Origin: Smittia aterrima
Lineage: Eukaryota; Arthropoda; Insecta; Diptera; Chironomidae
Direction of reading: 5' to 3'
Assembly: GCA_033063855.1 (NCBI GenBank)
Contig: CP093830.1
Location: forward strand, 15,252,854 to 15,316,853
DNA length: 64,000 bases
Position numbers and translations under genes: made by a program. Below the pieces are notes generated by a model, which worked only from the letters and a program-made list of their open reading frames with translations, was not told where the DNA came from and did not search any database. Shown here piece by piece: positions 26,201-36,094 of the stretch. The first letter of the stretch is position 1, and every line of letters starts with the position of its first letter.

Positions 26201-29067
26201 AGTTGTGCCAAGCGTATGGAGCTTGATGTTTTGAGAATATTTAAGTACTGAAGGATATCTGGAACGCTCATGAGTCGCAACGCTCGAAGGAAACGGAGAC
26301 CTTATGAGAAAAGGGTCAGCGATAAAACGAATATTTTAGATTCTTTCTATTGGCTAACTCACCAATCCACGAGCGGTTTAAGTATATCGACACAAAGGAC
26401 GGGGGTATCGTAAAGTAGTCTACAAAACTGTACATTTCTAGCATAAACCAAAATTTATCGGATGCTGCTATGAACTGCGAAACGAGAAAGAAACATCATT
26501 AATCAACGAGAGGTTGTCAGGAAAGCTCTTGGAGTCACTCACTCGTATAAAAAAGTACACCATAAAAAATATATTGAATGCAAGATCGATTTGTTGTGTG
26601 ACATTGTCGCTCCATTTTTGACATCGTTCCACTTTGTCGTTGGATGCGTCAATAAAATAAATGATGAGTGATGCTATGCTGAGGATAAACACGAGAACCA
26701 CCTGGAAAAGAAGGACACTATCTTCATTAGATTGAGAATCAAATTTTATAATCGCGACGTAATGACATGAAATTATTTAAATTTAAACCTCTCATGAATA
26801 TGAACACACAATTATGAAGCAATAATATAGCTCAATCCTGTTTCTTTCCTGTTCACGCAAGACTCGATCTTGAAATAAATTAATGCTTCAAAGTGGCGTG
26901 AAAATTACTTTGAAAACTACTCGTGGCTCTTGAGTAGTCTGTCAAGTAAAGAAAATATAAACTTGCAAGTCAGCGAAACCTGCTGTGCTTTCTCTCTTGC
27001 GACTTCGTTAACCGCATGCGTGGAAAAACTCTCTCGTATGAATACAGTCTTCTTCTTGGCTTTCACACGTTTCAAATAAATTTTCTTTCTCGTCTGAATT
27101 CATTTTATGTTCTGACTACTCGACAATTAAAAGTGTCATCGTTAATTGTCGACAGTCTTTCCCTTCTCCTACCTTCTTCTTTTTCCTCGACATTGACTCG
27201 ATCGATTAATTGAAAGCGAGAGTTTTATAAAATCATGCCAAGTCGATTGATTCAGAAAAGTCACATTCGCATGTTTGACACTTTGAAATTTTAATTTTTT
27301 TTATGCCTATTTGTAAAGGTCATTGCCATTAAGAAAGAAACGAACATGTTTCCAGTACTATTCAATGTTTCCAGTTAAATTTGATTTTGCTAAGATCAAC
27401 AGATTTTTGAGCATAAATTTGTTTATTTATAAATATCTCTAAAGTAAAAAGTTTTTTCTATATCGTCGACGATTTTGATTTGGATGGAATCCAAACAAAA
27501 AGGGATTCGAGTTACTGCACTCGAAAGTCAATGGACTCATTAAAGATTATTACGAAGAAAATCGATCTAATTGTATCAAAACGAGCAGTGAAATATTTTG
27601 TTTCCGCTTATCGCGAAAATGATCAAAGCTCAGCCAAAATATTTGCTTCGGAAATTTGCTGAACGACCAGAAAAGCCTACGATAAATCACAATGCTTTTA
27701 GCATTTATGAAATTGCAAATGAGTCAGACACATTGAGAGAAGATTTAATAAATTATGCTGCGATAAACAATAAGCTTTAAGTTTTTAATTCATTGCAACC
27801 CCGAAAAAAACGAAAGAATTCAGATTTTCATATTATAAATCATCTGCCGCAAAGCTAAGCTCTCGTTTGCATATTTGGCCGACCTCCAATTGCGATATGA
27901 AAGAAAACTATTAAAGAAAGCATGAACAGCTGATGTGGTGAATGAGTTTTCTCGGGTGAAAGCAAGAAAATGCCTCGAAGGCGTCATGTCGCTTCATGTT
28001 TACGACGTCGCTAGACAATTTACATTTCAATCGATAAATTTTCTTAATGAAAGCACTTTCCACAAAACGTCGGAATTCAAAACATAATTTCAATTTCCTC
28101 GGTAGAGCGAAAACAAACTGTCGGCGTATTTGGTTCAATTTCCTTTTTTCGACTCAAAACTGTCTTGTTTTAGTTTCGTCCGGAAACTCTTTTGCCTTTT
28201 CGTTCTCTTTAGCTAGTCAGTGTGACAACTTTCAGCCCAGTTTTTCGAGTTAAACAAACCGAAGGGGAGAAAATCGATAAAAGATATTACGAAGAAAGAT
28301 TGAATTGAAAAACTTTATTGACACGAAAACTCTATTCAGCGAGAAGTTGTCGCTACATAAATTTGGGTTAAATGTCGGAGACCGACATAAGAAAATTGAG
28401 TCATTTTCATGGATTTATTTCTCTCTCTCATTTTCTCTGTGTGTGCAGCTTAAAACTTTAATGACTCGAGTTTCAATTAAAATTCGTTTTATGGTTCTTT
28501 TTTCCCGTCGATAAACTTTCCAATGCACGTAAACTCCTGGTCGATATTTAATATCAGATGTCAAAGCCGGAATTTGTGTCAAGCACAGCGAGACGACGAT
28601 GAAAAAGAAGAATAGAAGCAGCTTGAGGCACGCTCCATTAAAAATCTATTATGCATGACCAGCAGGAGGGAAAAATCAATAGCGCGGTTAAGTTTTGGTG
28701 AACATCTGTCGAGGTATTATGAAAATGATTGACTAAGGAAGTAGCTTAAACTCACCAAGATTCGTCCTGTGGTTGTTTGGCCTGATATTAGTTCTCCAGC
28801 CCAGTCCTTGGCTTCTGTCATAAACGTCCCCTCGAACTCTTGTTTGCCACGATTGGCTTTCTGCTCCTTCTGCTTGGGATCATTTGGAGATAGTTCCGGT
28901 TCCTTACGACAACAAATGAATGCAAAAGCTCGCCAGAGAAGAACAATAAGAAGCCCAGCCAAAAATGTGAAAATGCTTGACAATAGAAAACACCACCATT
29001 TTCGTTCTATAAGGCATTCATCTATAGGTGCTTCTGTTGTTATTAATTCTTCGTCACAACCCGACAT
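5296..29067 (-). CDS. slo: Slowpoke, calcium-activated BK potassium channel alpha subunit (complete, heavily alternatively spliced)
   Basis: Pore-forming subunit of the voltage- and Ca2+-gated large-conductance K+ channel of neurons and muscle. Constitutive exons in transcription order: 29067-28756, 26701-26543, 26474-26363, 26300-26149, 26093-25926, [exon 6], 18046-17936, [exon 8], 15554-15402, 15106-14951, [exon 11], 13911-13753, 13681-13605, [cassettes], 8425-8393, 7994-7847, 7176-6777, 6709-6433, 6373-6237, 6169-6027, 5969-5902, 5709-5558, 5493-5296. All phases close. The shortest product is about 1141 residues and all cassettes give about 1213, close to fly Slo. Visible features: S0 (residues about 24-53), S1 (about 105-123), Arg-rich S4 opening exon 4, selectivity filter TVGYGD (about 276-281), RCK domains, and the acidic calcium bowl FLDQDDDDDPD in exon 6373-6237. 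It ends in the fly-like tail NKDDNS. An in-frame TAG two codons before the ATG fixes the start unless other first exons exist. Confidence 0.97.
5777..5864. repeat. Low-complexity tandem T/G tract in a slowpoke intron
   Basis: Irregular 15-18 base units of the form TTTTTGGTTTTCTGG repeat across the intron between exons 5969-5902 and 5709-5558. On the transcribed RNA it reads as an A-rich, C-poor tract. It looks like replication slippage rather than a mobile element. Confidence 0.7.
8872..8943 (-). CDS. slo: slowpoke cassette exon (72 bases, RCK1-RCK2 linker)
   Basis: Acceptor TTTTACAG precedes 8943 and donor GTAACC follows 8872. The exon reads DDHPAAPTFTPPELPKRV and onward, closely matching a known fly Slo linker segment. 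It begins and ends in phase 1 and is a multiple of three, so it can be included or skipped without changing frame. If exon 13681-13605 is joined straight to it, the junction reads CKCKNYDHPAAP, also a fly-like sequence. Confidence 0.85.
8944..10599. other. Slowpoke intron between the 72-base and 63-base cassettes
   Basis: AT-rich intron with a short GT/GA microsatellite-like run near 9525-9565. Plus-strand open frames at 9247-9549 and a 29-codon frame near 9150 show no recognisable domain. I see no further exon I can support. Confidence 0.5.
10600..10662 (-). CDS. slo: Candidate slowpoke cassette exon (63 bases)
   Basis: Acceptor GTTTATAG lies before 10662 and donor GTACGT after 10600. The exon begins and ends in phase 1 and is 21 codons long, so like its two neighbours it is frame-neutral. 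Joined to the preceding constitutive exon it reads NLALLRKKFRAPPSPSKLIS. The opening resembles the NLATFRKG start of a linker segment in fly Slo. Matching phase on both sides, good splice sites and a basic Pro/Ser-rich product support it. I cannot confirm that it is transcribed. Confidence 0.5.
11455..11535 (-). CDS. slo: slowpoke cassette exon (81 bases, Met-rich)
   Basis: Acceptor ATTTTCAG precedes 11535 and donor GTACGA follows 11455. It encodes a Met-rich then acidic segment, VGMMMMQSGMVKQNEEDF followed by a short TSPLKAFDG end. Both ends are phase 1 and the length is 27 codons, so it can be skipped cleanly. It falls in the RCK1-RCK2 linker, where animal BK channels vary most. Confidence 0.7.
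11536..13604. other. Slowpoke intron upstream of the cassette exons
   Basis: AT-rich intron of about 2.1 kb. Apart from an 11-base perfect inverted repeat at 12084-12134 (listed separately) I see no exon, RNA gene or repeat. Confidence 0.55.
12084..12134 (-). ncRNA. Inverted repeat / hairpin in slowpoke intron
   Basis: GTGCGATCTTT at 12084-12094 is matched perfectly by AAAGATCGCAC at 12124-12134, leaving a 29-base loop. It lies about 550 bases upstream, in transcription terms, of the Met-rich cassette exon. It could be a splicing-control structure or chance; an 11-base stem is not decisive. Confidence 0.3.
14213..14325 (-). CDS. slo: slowpoke exon 11b (downstream copy of a mutually exclusive pair)
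   Basis: Acceptor TTTCTAG and donor GTAAGA flank a 113-base exon reading SPDMQIWQNDYLQGTGCEMY and on to SFTGMTFPSASE. This is the copy closest to standard fly Slo. It starts in phase 0 and ends in phase 2, so including it together with exon 11a would break the frame. It encodes part of the end of RCK1. Confidence 0.9.
14742..14851 (-). CDS. slo: slowpoke exon 11a (upstream copy of a mutually exclusive pair)
   Basis: A 110-base homologue of exon 11b, one codon shorter, with acceptor TATTAG and donor GTAAGT. It reads CNEMQKWNDYLRGTGMEMYT and on to SFIGMRFQIATE. It has the same phases as 11b (0 in, 2 out), so use of one excludes the other. The core GTGxEMYTETLS is kept while both flanks diverge. 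Confidence 0.88.
16444..16509 (-). ncRNA. Strong hairpin just downstream of slowpoke exon 8b
   Basis: The arm at 16444-16463 and its partner at 16490-16509 form a 20-base stem with two mismatches and a 26-base loop. The stem core is ATTGCAATTTTCT. It starts 34 bases after the 8b donor in the transcribed direction. Its position beside a mutually exclusive exon suggests a splicing-control structure; an intronic microRNA precursor is the alternative. Confidence 0.45.
16543..16648 (-). CDS. slo: slowpoke exon 8b (downstream copy of a mutually exclusive pair)
   Basis: A 106-base exon with acceptor CTCTTAAG and donor GTAAAG, reading KPPDLELEGLFKRHFTTVEF then FQGTIMNPIDLQRVK. This is the standard fly-like version of this RCK1 segment. 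It enters in phase 2 and leaves in phase 0, so including both copies would shift the frame. Confidence 0.93.
17707..17812 (-). CDS. slo: slowpoke exon 8a (upstream copy of a mutually exclusive pair)
   Basis: Exactly the same length (106 bases) and phases as exon 8b, with acceptor TATAATAG and donor GTATTA. It reads KEPDLELEGLLKRHYTTVAF then FQGTMMNAVDLERVK. The differences from 8b (F/Y, E/A, IMNPI to MMNAV) fall in RCK1 and would be expected to tune gating. Confidence 0.92.
18047..20741. other. Slowpoke intron between exon 7 and exon 6c
   Basis: About 2.7 kb of AT-rich intron. Apart from the hairpin cluster at 18536-18685 (listed separately), nothing coding or repetitive is recognisable. Confidence 0.55.
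18536..18575 (-). ncRNA. Inverted repeat / hairpin in the slowpoke exon 6-7 intron
   Basis: ACGATTGTTAATTGA at 18536-18550 pairs with TCAGTTAACAATCGT at 18561-18575. The 15-base stem has one non-Watson-Crick position and a 10-base loop. Just beside it, TCAACGAC and GTCGTTGA (about 18586-18683) offer a second, wider pairing. It sits in the intron that must be handled whichever exon 6 copy is chosen. Role inferred only from position. Confidence 0.35.
20742..20833 (-). CDS. slo: slowpoke exon 6c (third copy of a mutually exclusive triplet)
   Basis: A 92-base exon with acceptor ATTTAG and donor GTGAGG, reading AIFASCIPEIIDLIGTRPKY then GGTLKNERGRR. It encodes the inner end of S6 and the linker to RCK1. 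It enters in phase 0 and leaves in phase 2, as do copies 6a and 6b, so only one can be used per transcript. Confidence 0.9.
22134..22155. repeat. (CT)n microsatellite in slowpoke intron
   Basis: About 11 uninterrupted CT units on the plus strand, within the intron between exons 6b and 6c. Confidence 0.9.
23278..23369 (-). CDS. slo: slowpoke exon 6b (second copy of a mutually exclusive triplet, most divergent)
   Basis: A 92-base exon with acceptor CATGTAG and donor GTACAC, reading AVFASWIPEITELAAQRNKY then GGKYNKDVRKR. Length, phases and the FASxIPEI and KYGG landmarks match 6a and 6c. It carries SW for SS/SC and ITELAAQRN in place of IIELVGSGS. It is the least standard of the three and more basic after KYGG. 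Confidence 0.9.
24737..24828 (-). CDS. slo: slowpoke exon 6a (first copy of a mutually exclusive triplet)
   Basis: A 92-base exon with acceptor CTCTAG and donor GTACAT, reading AMFASSIPEIIELVGSGSKY then GGELKREHGKR. This is the version closest to the usual fly Slo. It forms the cytoplasmic end of S6, the gate region, and starts the linker that pulls it open when RCK1 binds calcium. Confidence 0.94.
24829..25925. other. Slowpoke intron between exon 5 and exon 6a
   Basis: About 1.1 kb. The segment at about 25420-25660 is visibly less AT-rich than its surroundings (for example near 25480-25520) but encodes nothing I recognise. No exon or RNA gene is seen. Confidence 0.45.
26702..28755. other. 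First coding intron of slowpoke
   Basis: About 2.05 kb of AT-rich intron between the S0 exon and the S1 exon. No supported exon, RNA gene or repeat is seen. Confidence 0.6.
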
Positions 29068-32000
29068 CCCCTATCAAATAGTAGCGGGGATATTTTATTA
29101 TTTTATGTCTTTCACTTTTATCAATCATTGGACATTATTATGGACATCTTTATCAGCTACAATGTTAGCGACGTGTCACTTTTTGAATAATGTGATGCGC
29201 CTCTATACGGTTGCTATCTACAACATTGACTTTGTAACATGTTTCTCAACTACATTAATCGATAATAACACGATGACAACGATAACACTTAAGATAGTTA
29301 CGCGCGCACTACTGTCAACACTTTCTTCTTCTTAACTTTTTGTTTTATTTAAATTTTCCGATTGACCGCTCAACACTTGATTCACTTTAATCCATTACAC
29401 TGAACTTCAATGAACCTAACTTCATTCTTCCTTCCTTTCTTGGTTGATTTTGTTTATGGAACGCGTGAAAGTAAAAAGAGAGAGAGAGAAAAAGAGACGA
29501 GAGTTATTGATAAGAAGCGCACACATGCGAAAGCATGAAGAAAATAACATGAGCGCTTTCCCAGAGAAAATTTCTCTTCTCTCTTCGCTAAAGATTTCCT
29601 CTTTATATTCTTCTCGCGAAGAAGAAAATTTTTGTCATAGAAAATAATGCTTCAAAGAAATAACATTATCATTTTCTGCGTTAAAAATAGCAATTTTCCT
29701 ACACCGTTCATGTCGCGCATAGACAAACTTGCAATTGTTTTAATTTAATTAAGCAACTTTATTCGTGTTCGTCGTCGACTCGAAATTAAATTCTTCGCTA
29801 CTCATTGCATGTGGAATGTGTATTTAATTTCGAGGGACGGCACACATTGAAACGAGTGGTTTACTCGAGGGAAATATAAAATTTCCTGAATATTAACTCG
29901 TGCTTTTAAGCTTCTTTTTCGCGATAAATCGATTGCGGAAAATTCCTCACTTCTCTTAGTGAACTAAATCCTGCCCTAATATTTTCCTGACCGATTTTTC
30001 ATTCCTTCGATATTCCCTATCGTAGGTCACAAACACATCGAAAAGATTTTTCTTGCTTGCTTCTTTTTCTTTTTTCACTTTTTCAGACTTTTCTTATGCG
30101 ATTTTTTGCAGTGAAAACCTATTTTAATTTCTTTGAAACACTTCAAAACTATGACTCAAGTGCTGTTCTTCTGGTTGATTATGTTTTAATTTGACATATT
30201 GCGTGTTATTAATGATTTTACTTGAATTAGTTTAACTGTTCTCCATTTTTTCCAAGAGAAAATGACGGAAAAACGAACATGACGATCCGACTCGGACGAG
30301 ATTCAACACGATTCTGAGTAAAAATACTCAGTTTTCAGAAGAAAATTGTGGAAATGAGCACATTTTATGTTCAAGTCAGTGAGCGAGAATCAATATAGCA
30401 TAGTTTATTACTAGATTCTGCGCTTTGAGTTTTCCTCACATATGCCAAAAGAATAAAACCGCGATTTAACCGCGAAAACTCAAAAGATTCACTTAATTTT
30501 ATGACAAACCGCTTCAAAGCAAACTTATCCACGGATTACAAATATTTTGCGGCACTTTCTCGAACGATTTCCCTAAAATTTCTTAAATAAAATAAACAGC
30601 ACAATTCTACCTTTTGAAAGCTCAAATTTTTTCTGCGAATGAGAGCGAGAACTTTTTGATAAGAGAAGCTTTGTTACTGCCATAGTCGAAATATATATCG
30701 CAGAGCGTTTGATCACGCGGACTACTCTTTTGTTTATTTTTACTTCAATAAAGAAGAAAGTACAGTATGTAAACCTTTGCTGGAAGCTTTTGAAATTTAT
30801 AATTATTTATAAAAAATTTACATGAATTAAAAATCATTATCCGTTGAAGCTCCATTTGAAATATTTCAGGAATGAGAAACATAAATTAATTTATGAATGA
30901 AATTCAATGAAATTTAAATTAGTTCTAATTATAATAAATAGTTTTACTAAAACTGTTTTAGTCCTGTTCATTGGTTAGCATTTTGTGAGCTTTTAATCAT
31001 AATTTCGACAAATTACTTTTCTTTTCAACGGCTTGTCAAGTTTGAACGACTTGAAAGCAAAGCCCCTCTGAGATATTTGAATTAAGGTTTTTTGTTCAAT
31101 TTAATTCATTTTCACTACAATCATTGTGAAAATAAATCAAATTGAACATGATTTAAATTATTTCAGATATTTGTTTGACCGCAGAAATTACGTGAACTTT
31201 GAAATAAAATATTAGATGCCAAAGTTCATTGCTTTTGAAAGTTCTAACTTACAATTTTAATACTCAATTGCCATTTGCTTTACAATTGCCATAGGAAAAT
31301 TTCTCGAAAAATTTGTTTATTCTCCATTAACTATGCAAATCAATTTTATTAGATCAGCACAAACATTAACCTCCTCAATTATGAAAAATTATTCAATTTC
31401 ACGAATTTCACGGAATAAACAAATAAATTACGCAATTGCCTTCACAATTAATGTCAAGTCATCGCTCACAGTTACAATTAGAAGCTGCAAATTAGAAATT
31501 GAAAAGTCAATTATTTTAACGCAAACACGATGTTTTATCTTTTCAATCAAGAAAAAAGTGCATGCACAAGGTCTGTTGACTTTTACCGAAAACCATTAAA
31601 CTGTGAAGCATTCACTTGCATTCGGATTTAAAAGAGATTAAATGAAATGATGACATCAGAAATGAATCACAGTTTCTAATTGTGTTTTGTTTATGAAAAT
31701 GGTAAAGACATACATACATCACTGCTTGAGTGAAAAACAAGAATAACAAAATAGTCATTGAAAAGCAAGCAAGACGTCGACTATAATTTCATTGTATCGA
31801 AGAAAAGGTGTAATTGGATTCAGATGAAAGTAAAATCTCGACTCGAGCAAGTTGGAGTATGTTATTTTTTTCGAAACAAATGCAGATACAAAAAAATATT
31901 TTGAGTAAACGTAACTTGAAATGGAAATTGTCTTGGAACTCAAAAACGCCACCAAGCAGTAAATTTTTTTTCTTAGTTTCCGGGTTTGGTGGCAAATGGA

Positions 32001-32481
32001 TCCGAATGAATGAGTTTAGAGACGACATCCAGTAGAGAAATTAGTTTTCCAAATTTCTCATATAGGACCACTACTGACAATTGTTGAACTTCATATTAAT
32101 CGATGTTCATTGTTTAAACCTTCAGTAAATGCAAAAAATCCAATCACTCAATATCAATCACCTGCTTTAATCAATTAACCTGATATCAAATTCACAATGA
32201 TCGCCCCGACGTCCAAGACTTTGCGATTGCTCATAAATTACCTCACGCTCATTCTCTTTTAAATTTCTTCTTTTCTCATTCCATGGTTTTTCTTACTCGT
32301 TCATGTTTATTATTCAATGTTTGATGATCGAGTGCAGACAGTTGCTGTTTGAATTTGATTCGAGTCGGATGGTTTTCCACGCTGCTTTTCGAAGCCAGAT
32401 TTTTGATTCAAGGATTGTAATTTAAATTGTTCAAAATATTATTGAAGCCTCGTGAAATCATCAAAGTTTATCAAAACGAAA
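29068..32481. promoter_or_regulatory. Divergent upstream region of slowpoke and the Gln/His-rich secreted gene
   Basis: About 3.4 kb separates the slowpoke start codon from the start of the next gene, which runs the other way. Fly slowpoke uses several promoters and untranslated first exons, so such elements probably lie here, but I cannot point to one. A GA-rich run is visible near 29470-29490. The 188-codon plus-strand frame at 28769-29335 is antisense to the slowpoke S0 exon and is not believed to be a gene. Confidence 0.4.
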
Positions 32482-35400
32482 ATGAAGTGCCAGGTAAATT
32501 AATGAAAAAGAAAATTGAGATCATGAGTTAATGTAGGCTAAACATTGGAGAAAAAAAAATGCAGTTCCAGAATGTGCAAGAAATGTAGTGCTATCGAAAG
32601 CGACAAGAGCGACAAAGAACCGTTCGATCTGAAAGTAATCTGTTTACTACAAATTTGTGTAAAAAAATCTGTGTGCTTTCGCGGAAGTTCGAGAAATCCA
32701 ATTACCAAATGCAATTAGACGATACTCATCGACCGTTTAGCGTTGCTCTGAAGTTTAGTTTTATAAAAAAAAAGAAATTAGAGTTTTCTAATCCGTGCGA
32801 TTAAGAAATATACAAATGTAATTAATCCAATCAATCGAGAGAAGTAATAAAAGGAGAAAGATAGATCCGAACAAACGGTCAAGATAAAAAGTTGTGGGAA
32901 GAGAGTTAAGTAATTATTCACAAATCATTGACATTAGAGTGTTTTCACTTCAAACTTAAGATATCTTAAATCCAAAGTTAGTAATTCAGAAGTCAAATTC
33001 TGTGTAAAAAATCGCGACGATCTTTGAGTTACACAATCAAAGATCACATCTAATTACTGAAAATATTTTTTTCTCATAATGATTTATTACTACAATGAGA
33101 GAATAAAAAAAATTAGGAACGCTCCAACGGTTTAGTCAATTTTTAGGCGAAAGTAAATCAAATCGGCATTAGCTGAAATGAAAAAAGTGTAATCCCTCGC
33201 TAATGCTCTACAAGATTTCGTGATGATCAGCTAATCGTCGAACAAGATCGGTATGACGATTCGCTGCATAAATTCAAGCGGAAAATCTTTCGCATAATTG
33301 TTCGTTAAACATAAAATCCAATGACGTTTACTAAATAAGAAAATTTGAAATTTTCGGAGCATGAAAAAGTGCAATTGCACAGTCGTTTTCATCCTCTTAG
33401 TTTAAGCGCTCGGCTCACAAAGCTTTCAAATTCCGCCTGTGAGCAGAAAGAATGGAAAACGCGTGTTTAACACTCGATTGAACAATTCCAACAAGAAAAT
33501 TAAATTACTGCTTCAAGTGCAAAAACTGATAAAGTAAAATAGTTTCTAAATGCTGAAAACTCTCTTCTTATGTATTTGGGTAATTGTCACATTCGTAGCT
33601 AAGCAAAGATTTGAGGCACGTGCGAATGAATTTTCGGCACTTTTAGTATTAATTTTGAGGTGCAGAAGAAATTGCCAATCAATCGTGCAATGCCTACAAA
33701 TTATTCGACCTTGTTACGAGAAGCGATTCAATTTCATTAGACATATGAAGCATGAGTAGTGTGATAGGAAGAGACCGTAGAAAAGAAATTGAACGTGCGC
33801 TCAAACTGGAATCGTCGCGTATGAAAATTAAATAAACACTCGAAGAAATCAAGTTCTTGTGTTTTGATTGTGTAAATTGATTTAATGCATCTTTATCATT
33901 TTTTAAAACGTTGCGAGGAATATGACTGAGCATTCATTTAATGCCAGTTTCATTATGATACATTTATTTTTTGATGAATCGAAATCTTTGTGACTGAAGC
34001 TTAAATGATTTCATATCATAACTACTTATACTCTATCCCCTCAACACGTTGCAAGAGGATATGAAAATTAATTTCTCTTCTCTATTTGAAGTCATACATT
34101 CTACTTAACATTGTCATCGGAGGAATGTGTTTGAGCTTCGCGCTATCGGAGCCACCGAAAGCGAATCACCATTTAAAGACTTTCGCTTATAAATCATGGC
34201 CACCAAGCAGAAGTGCAATTAGAAGCAACGGTCTGATGCTTCAGCTGAGAGGTGCAGGAACTTCAAATATAGCATCTCGTTTGCCCGTTCCTGGAATGTT
34301 TATAAAGTCTGCTTCGCCAATTCGTTTCGCAATGCCAACAAGAAGCCACTCTGCGTCGAACGCAAATATCCAGCCATCACCTTCCAATCAGTTTTTCTTC
34401 AAAGTTGGTCCACCACAAAATGCAGCTGCATTGAAACGACCTTTCGCTTCCCATTACACCGCACCGGGAGTTTTTAAATTCTCTACTCCCCACAAAGCAG
34501 CAATTAAATTTCAACAAGCGCCAACAATTCCATTGAAATCGAAACCTGAATATAGTTACGAGAAAGTCGTGCATAAATATCCCGACAATATCGGCTCTGA
34601 TGGAGCAATTCATACAATCCAAGCTCCAAACTTGAGTTTAAAAGATGCTCAGCCAGTTTCAGAGATAAGCAACAACAATTTGAATTCTCAGTTTGATTCC
34701 GACTTAATCAAATTCTCGCCAAACGCTTTTGCAATTGAAAAACCAATTCAACCACATCAATACCAAGTTCGAGAGAACATTAATGATATTACATTCAAAA
34801 ACATTCAAACAGGTGAACAGACTTATTATGCACCTGATAGCGATCCATCGCTGCAAACTGCAAGTCTACGACCAGTCGATGATCCGTTGAGCGTTCCGAG
34901 CGATGGAAAGCCAAAACCTTCAGATGTTTTGTTCCACCAGAACATAGATTATCACTCGTCGCCTTTGATTCAAAATCATCAATATTCAATTGATCCCTAT
35001 GGCTTTTCGTCTTCAACTCAACCACAACTTCAACAATATCATCTTCAACAGAATACGATGTTAAAACAAGGCATGCCACTCGCTTCTCTTAATCCAACTT
35101 ATCTCGTAATGCAATCGAACAATCTCTTTGGTCAACATCAACAACATTTAACTTCCAATTTGTTCCAACCCCAACATGGCTACATCGACACATCATCAGT
35201 TACAGCTCATCCATCTCAACAAGCTAGTTATGCTACTTATGACTACTCAGGTCCTCAACAAGCTGCAAGTATAGGTCAAATCTACGCGGCTCAACAAGAT
35301 CAACTTCATCAGCAAGCAATCTCTTCAACTCCCGCGCCAACAACAATCGCTCACTATCCTCAAAATACTCCAACTATCGAAAACATTCCGTCTTACTCAC

Positions 35401-35865
35401 AACAAGTCGAGCCACAGCAAAGTCATTATCAATATTCTCATCAAAACTTTATTGACTTGCCTGACGAACACCTAACACAAAATGATATTCAGAATTTATT
35501 GAGCTACAATGACATGTATCAAGATTACATCAACAACCATCGACAGATTGAGAATGACTTAATTTTACGAGAAGCCCAAGAGAAGTTGCAACATAAACTG
35601 AAAATTCAGCACCAACAACAGCAAACAGCTTTCGACCTCCATCAACTTGTTCAACAAGAGAAATATCATCCGCTCAGGATTGTGGTTCCCGATCATGATG
35701 GTGATCATCAGGTTAGTTTTTAATGTTACACACGTAAAAGTTTCATGACACTTGAATACTTCACAGTATAAGCGACGATCCGACGTCAAAGAAGAATCAT
35801 ATGAAGAAGACGACTCTGAGTTTGAAGAAGAAAAAAATAAAGATGAAGAGAAGAAATCGACATAA
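32482..35865 (+). CDS. Secreted Gln/His-rich protein of unknown function, three exons
   Basis: The main exon 34092-35711 (540 codons) is open but has no sensible ATG; its first in-frame candidate start is a TTG. A pyrimidine-rich acceptor ends at 34091. The best upstream partner is a 12-base exon 32482-32493 (ATG AAG TGC CAG, donor GTAAAT) in the right phase. It gives MKCQSYILLNIVIGGMCLSF, a good signal peptide. Very short first exons of this kind are common in insect secreted and cuticle genes. The last exon, 35767-35865, is short and acidic-basic. The 576-residue product is rich in Gln, His, Ser, Pro and Tyr with many QQ pairs and no recognised domain. An extracellular matrix or cuticle role is a guess. 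AATAAA lies at 35935-35940. Confidence 0.7.
33550..33759 (+). CDS. Possible small secreted Cys-containing peptide, inside the intron of the Gln/His-rich gene
   Basis: A 69-codon ATG-started frame opens with MLKTLFLCIWVIVTFVA, which looks like a signal peptide. It continues to a basic segment with four cysteines, RCRRNCQSIVQCLQIIRPCY, and ends at a TAG. An AATAAA follows at about 33829. No homologue comes to mind. The hydrophobic start and clustered cysteines are more than most chance frames show, but length alone gives no proof. Confidence 0.35.
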   Translation: MLKTLFLCIWVIVTFVAKQRFEARANEFSALLVLILRCRRNCQSIVQCLQIIRPCYEKRFNFIRHMKHE

Positions 35866-36094
35866 ATTTAAAATTCATGAACGTGCAATATCGTTAAGTT
35901 TTATTGTAAAAAAATATTTATTGAAATAATCAGAAATAAAAATTGAAAAATAAAATTTTACTGTCGACATATCTAATTAAGGCACAAGTAGAAAATTTTT
36001 CGTTGGGGAAATTTTTGAAATATTGCTGGCGCGTTTCATAAACAAAAAAATTGAGTTTGATGTTTTCAATTTACCACAAAATTAAAGTTTGAAA

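Noticed and set aside
28769..29335. 188-codon open frame on the plus strand
   Set aside because: It is antisense to the slowpoke S0 exon for more than half its length, and the rest is low-complexity with no domain. It mirrors a conserved exon.
33019..33045. GATCTTTGA/TCAAAGATC inverted repeat
   Set aside because: Only nine base pairs in AT-rich sequence; expected by chance in a window this size.
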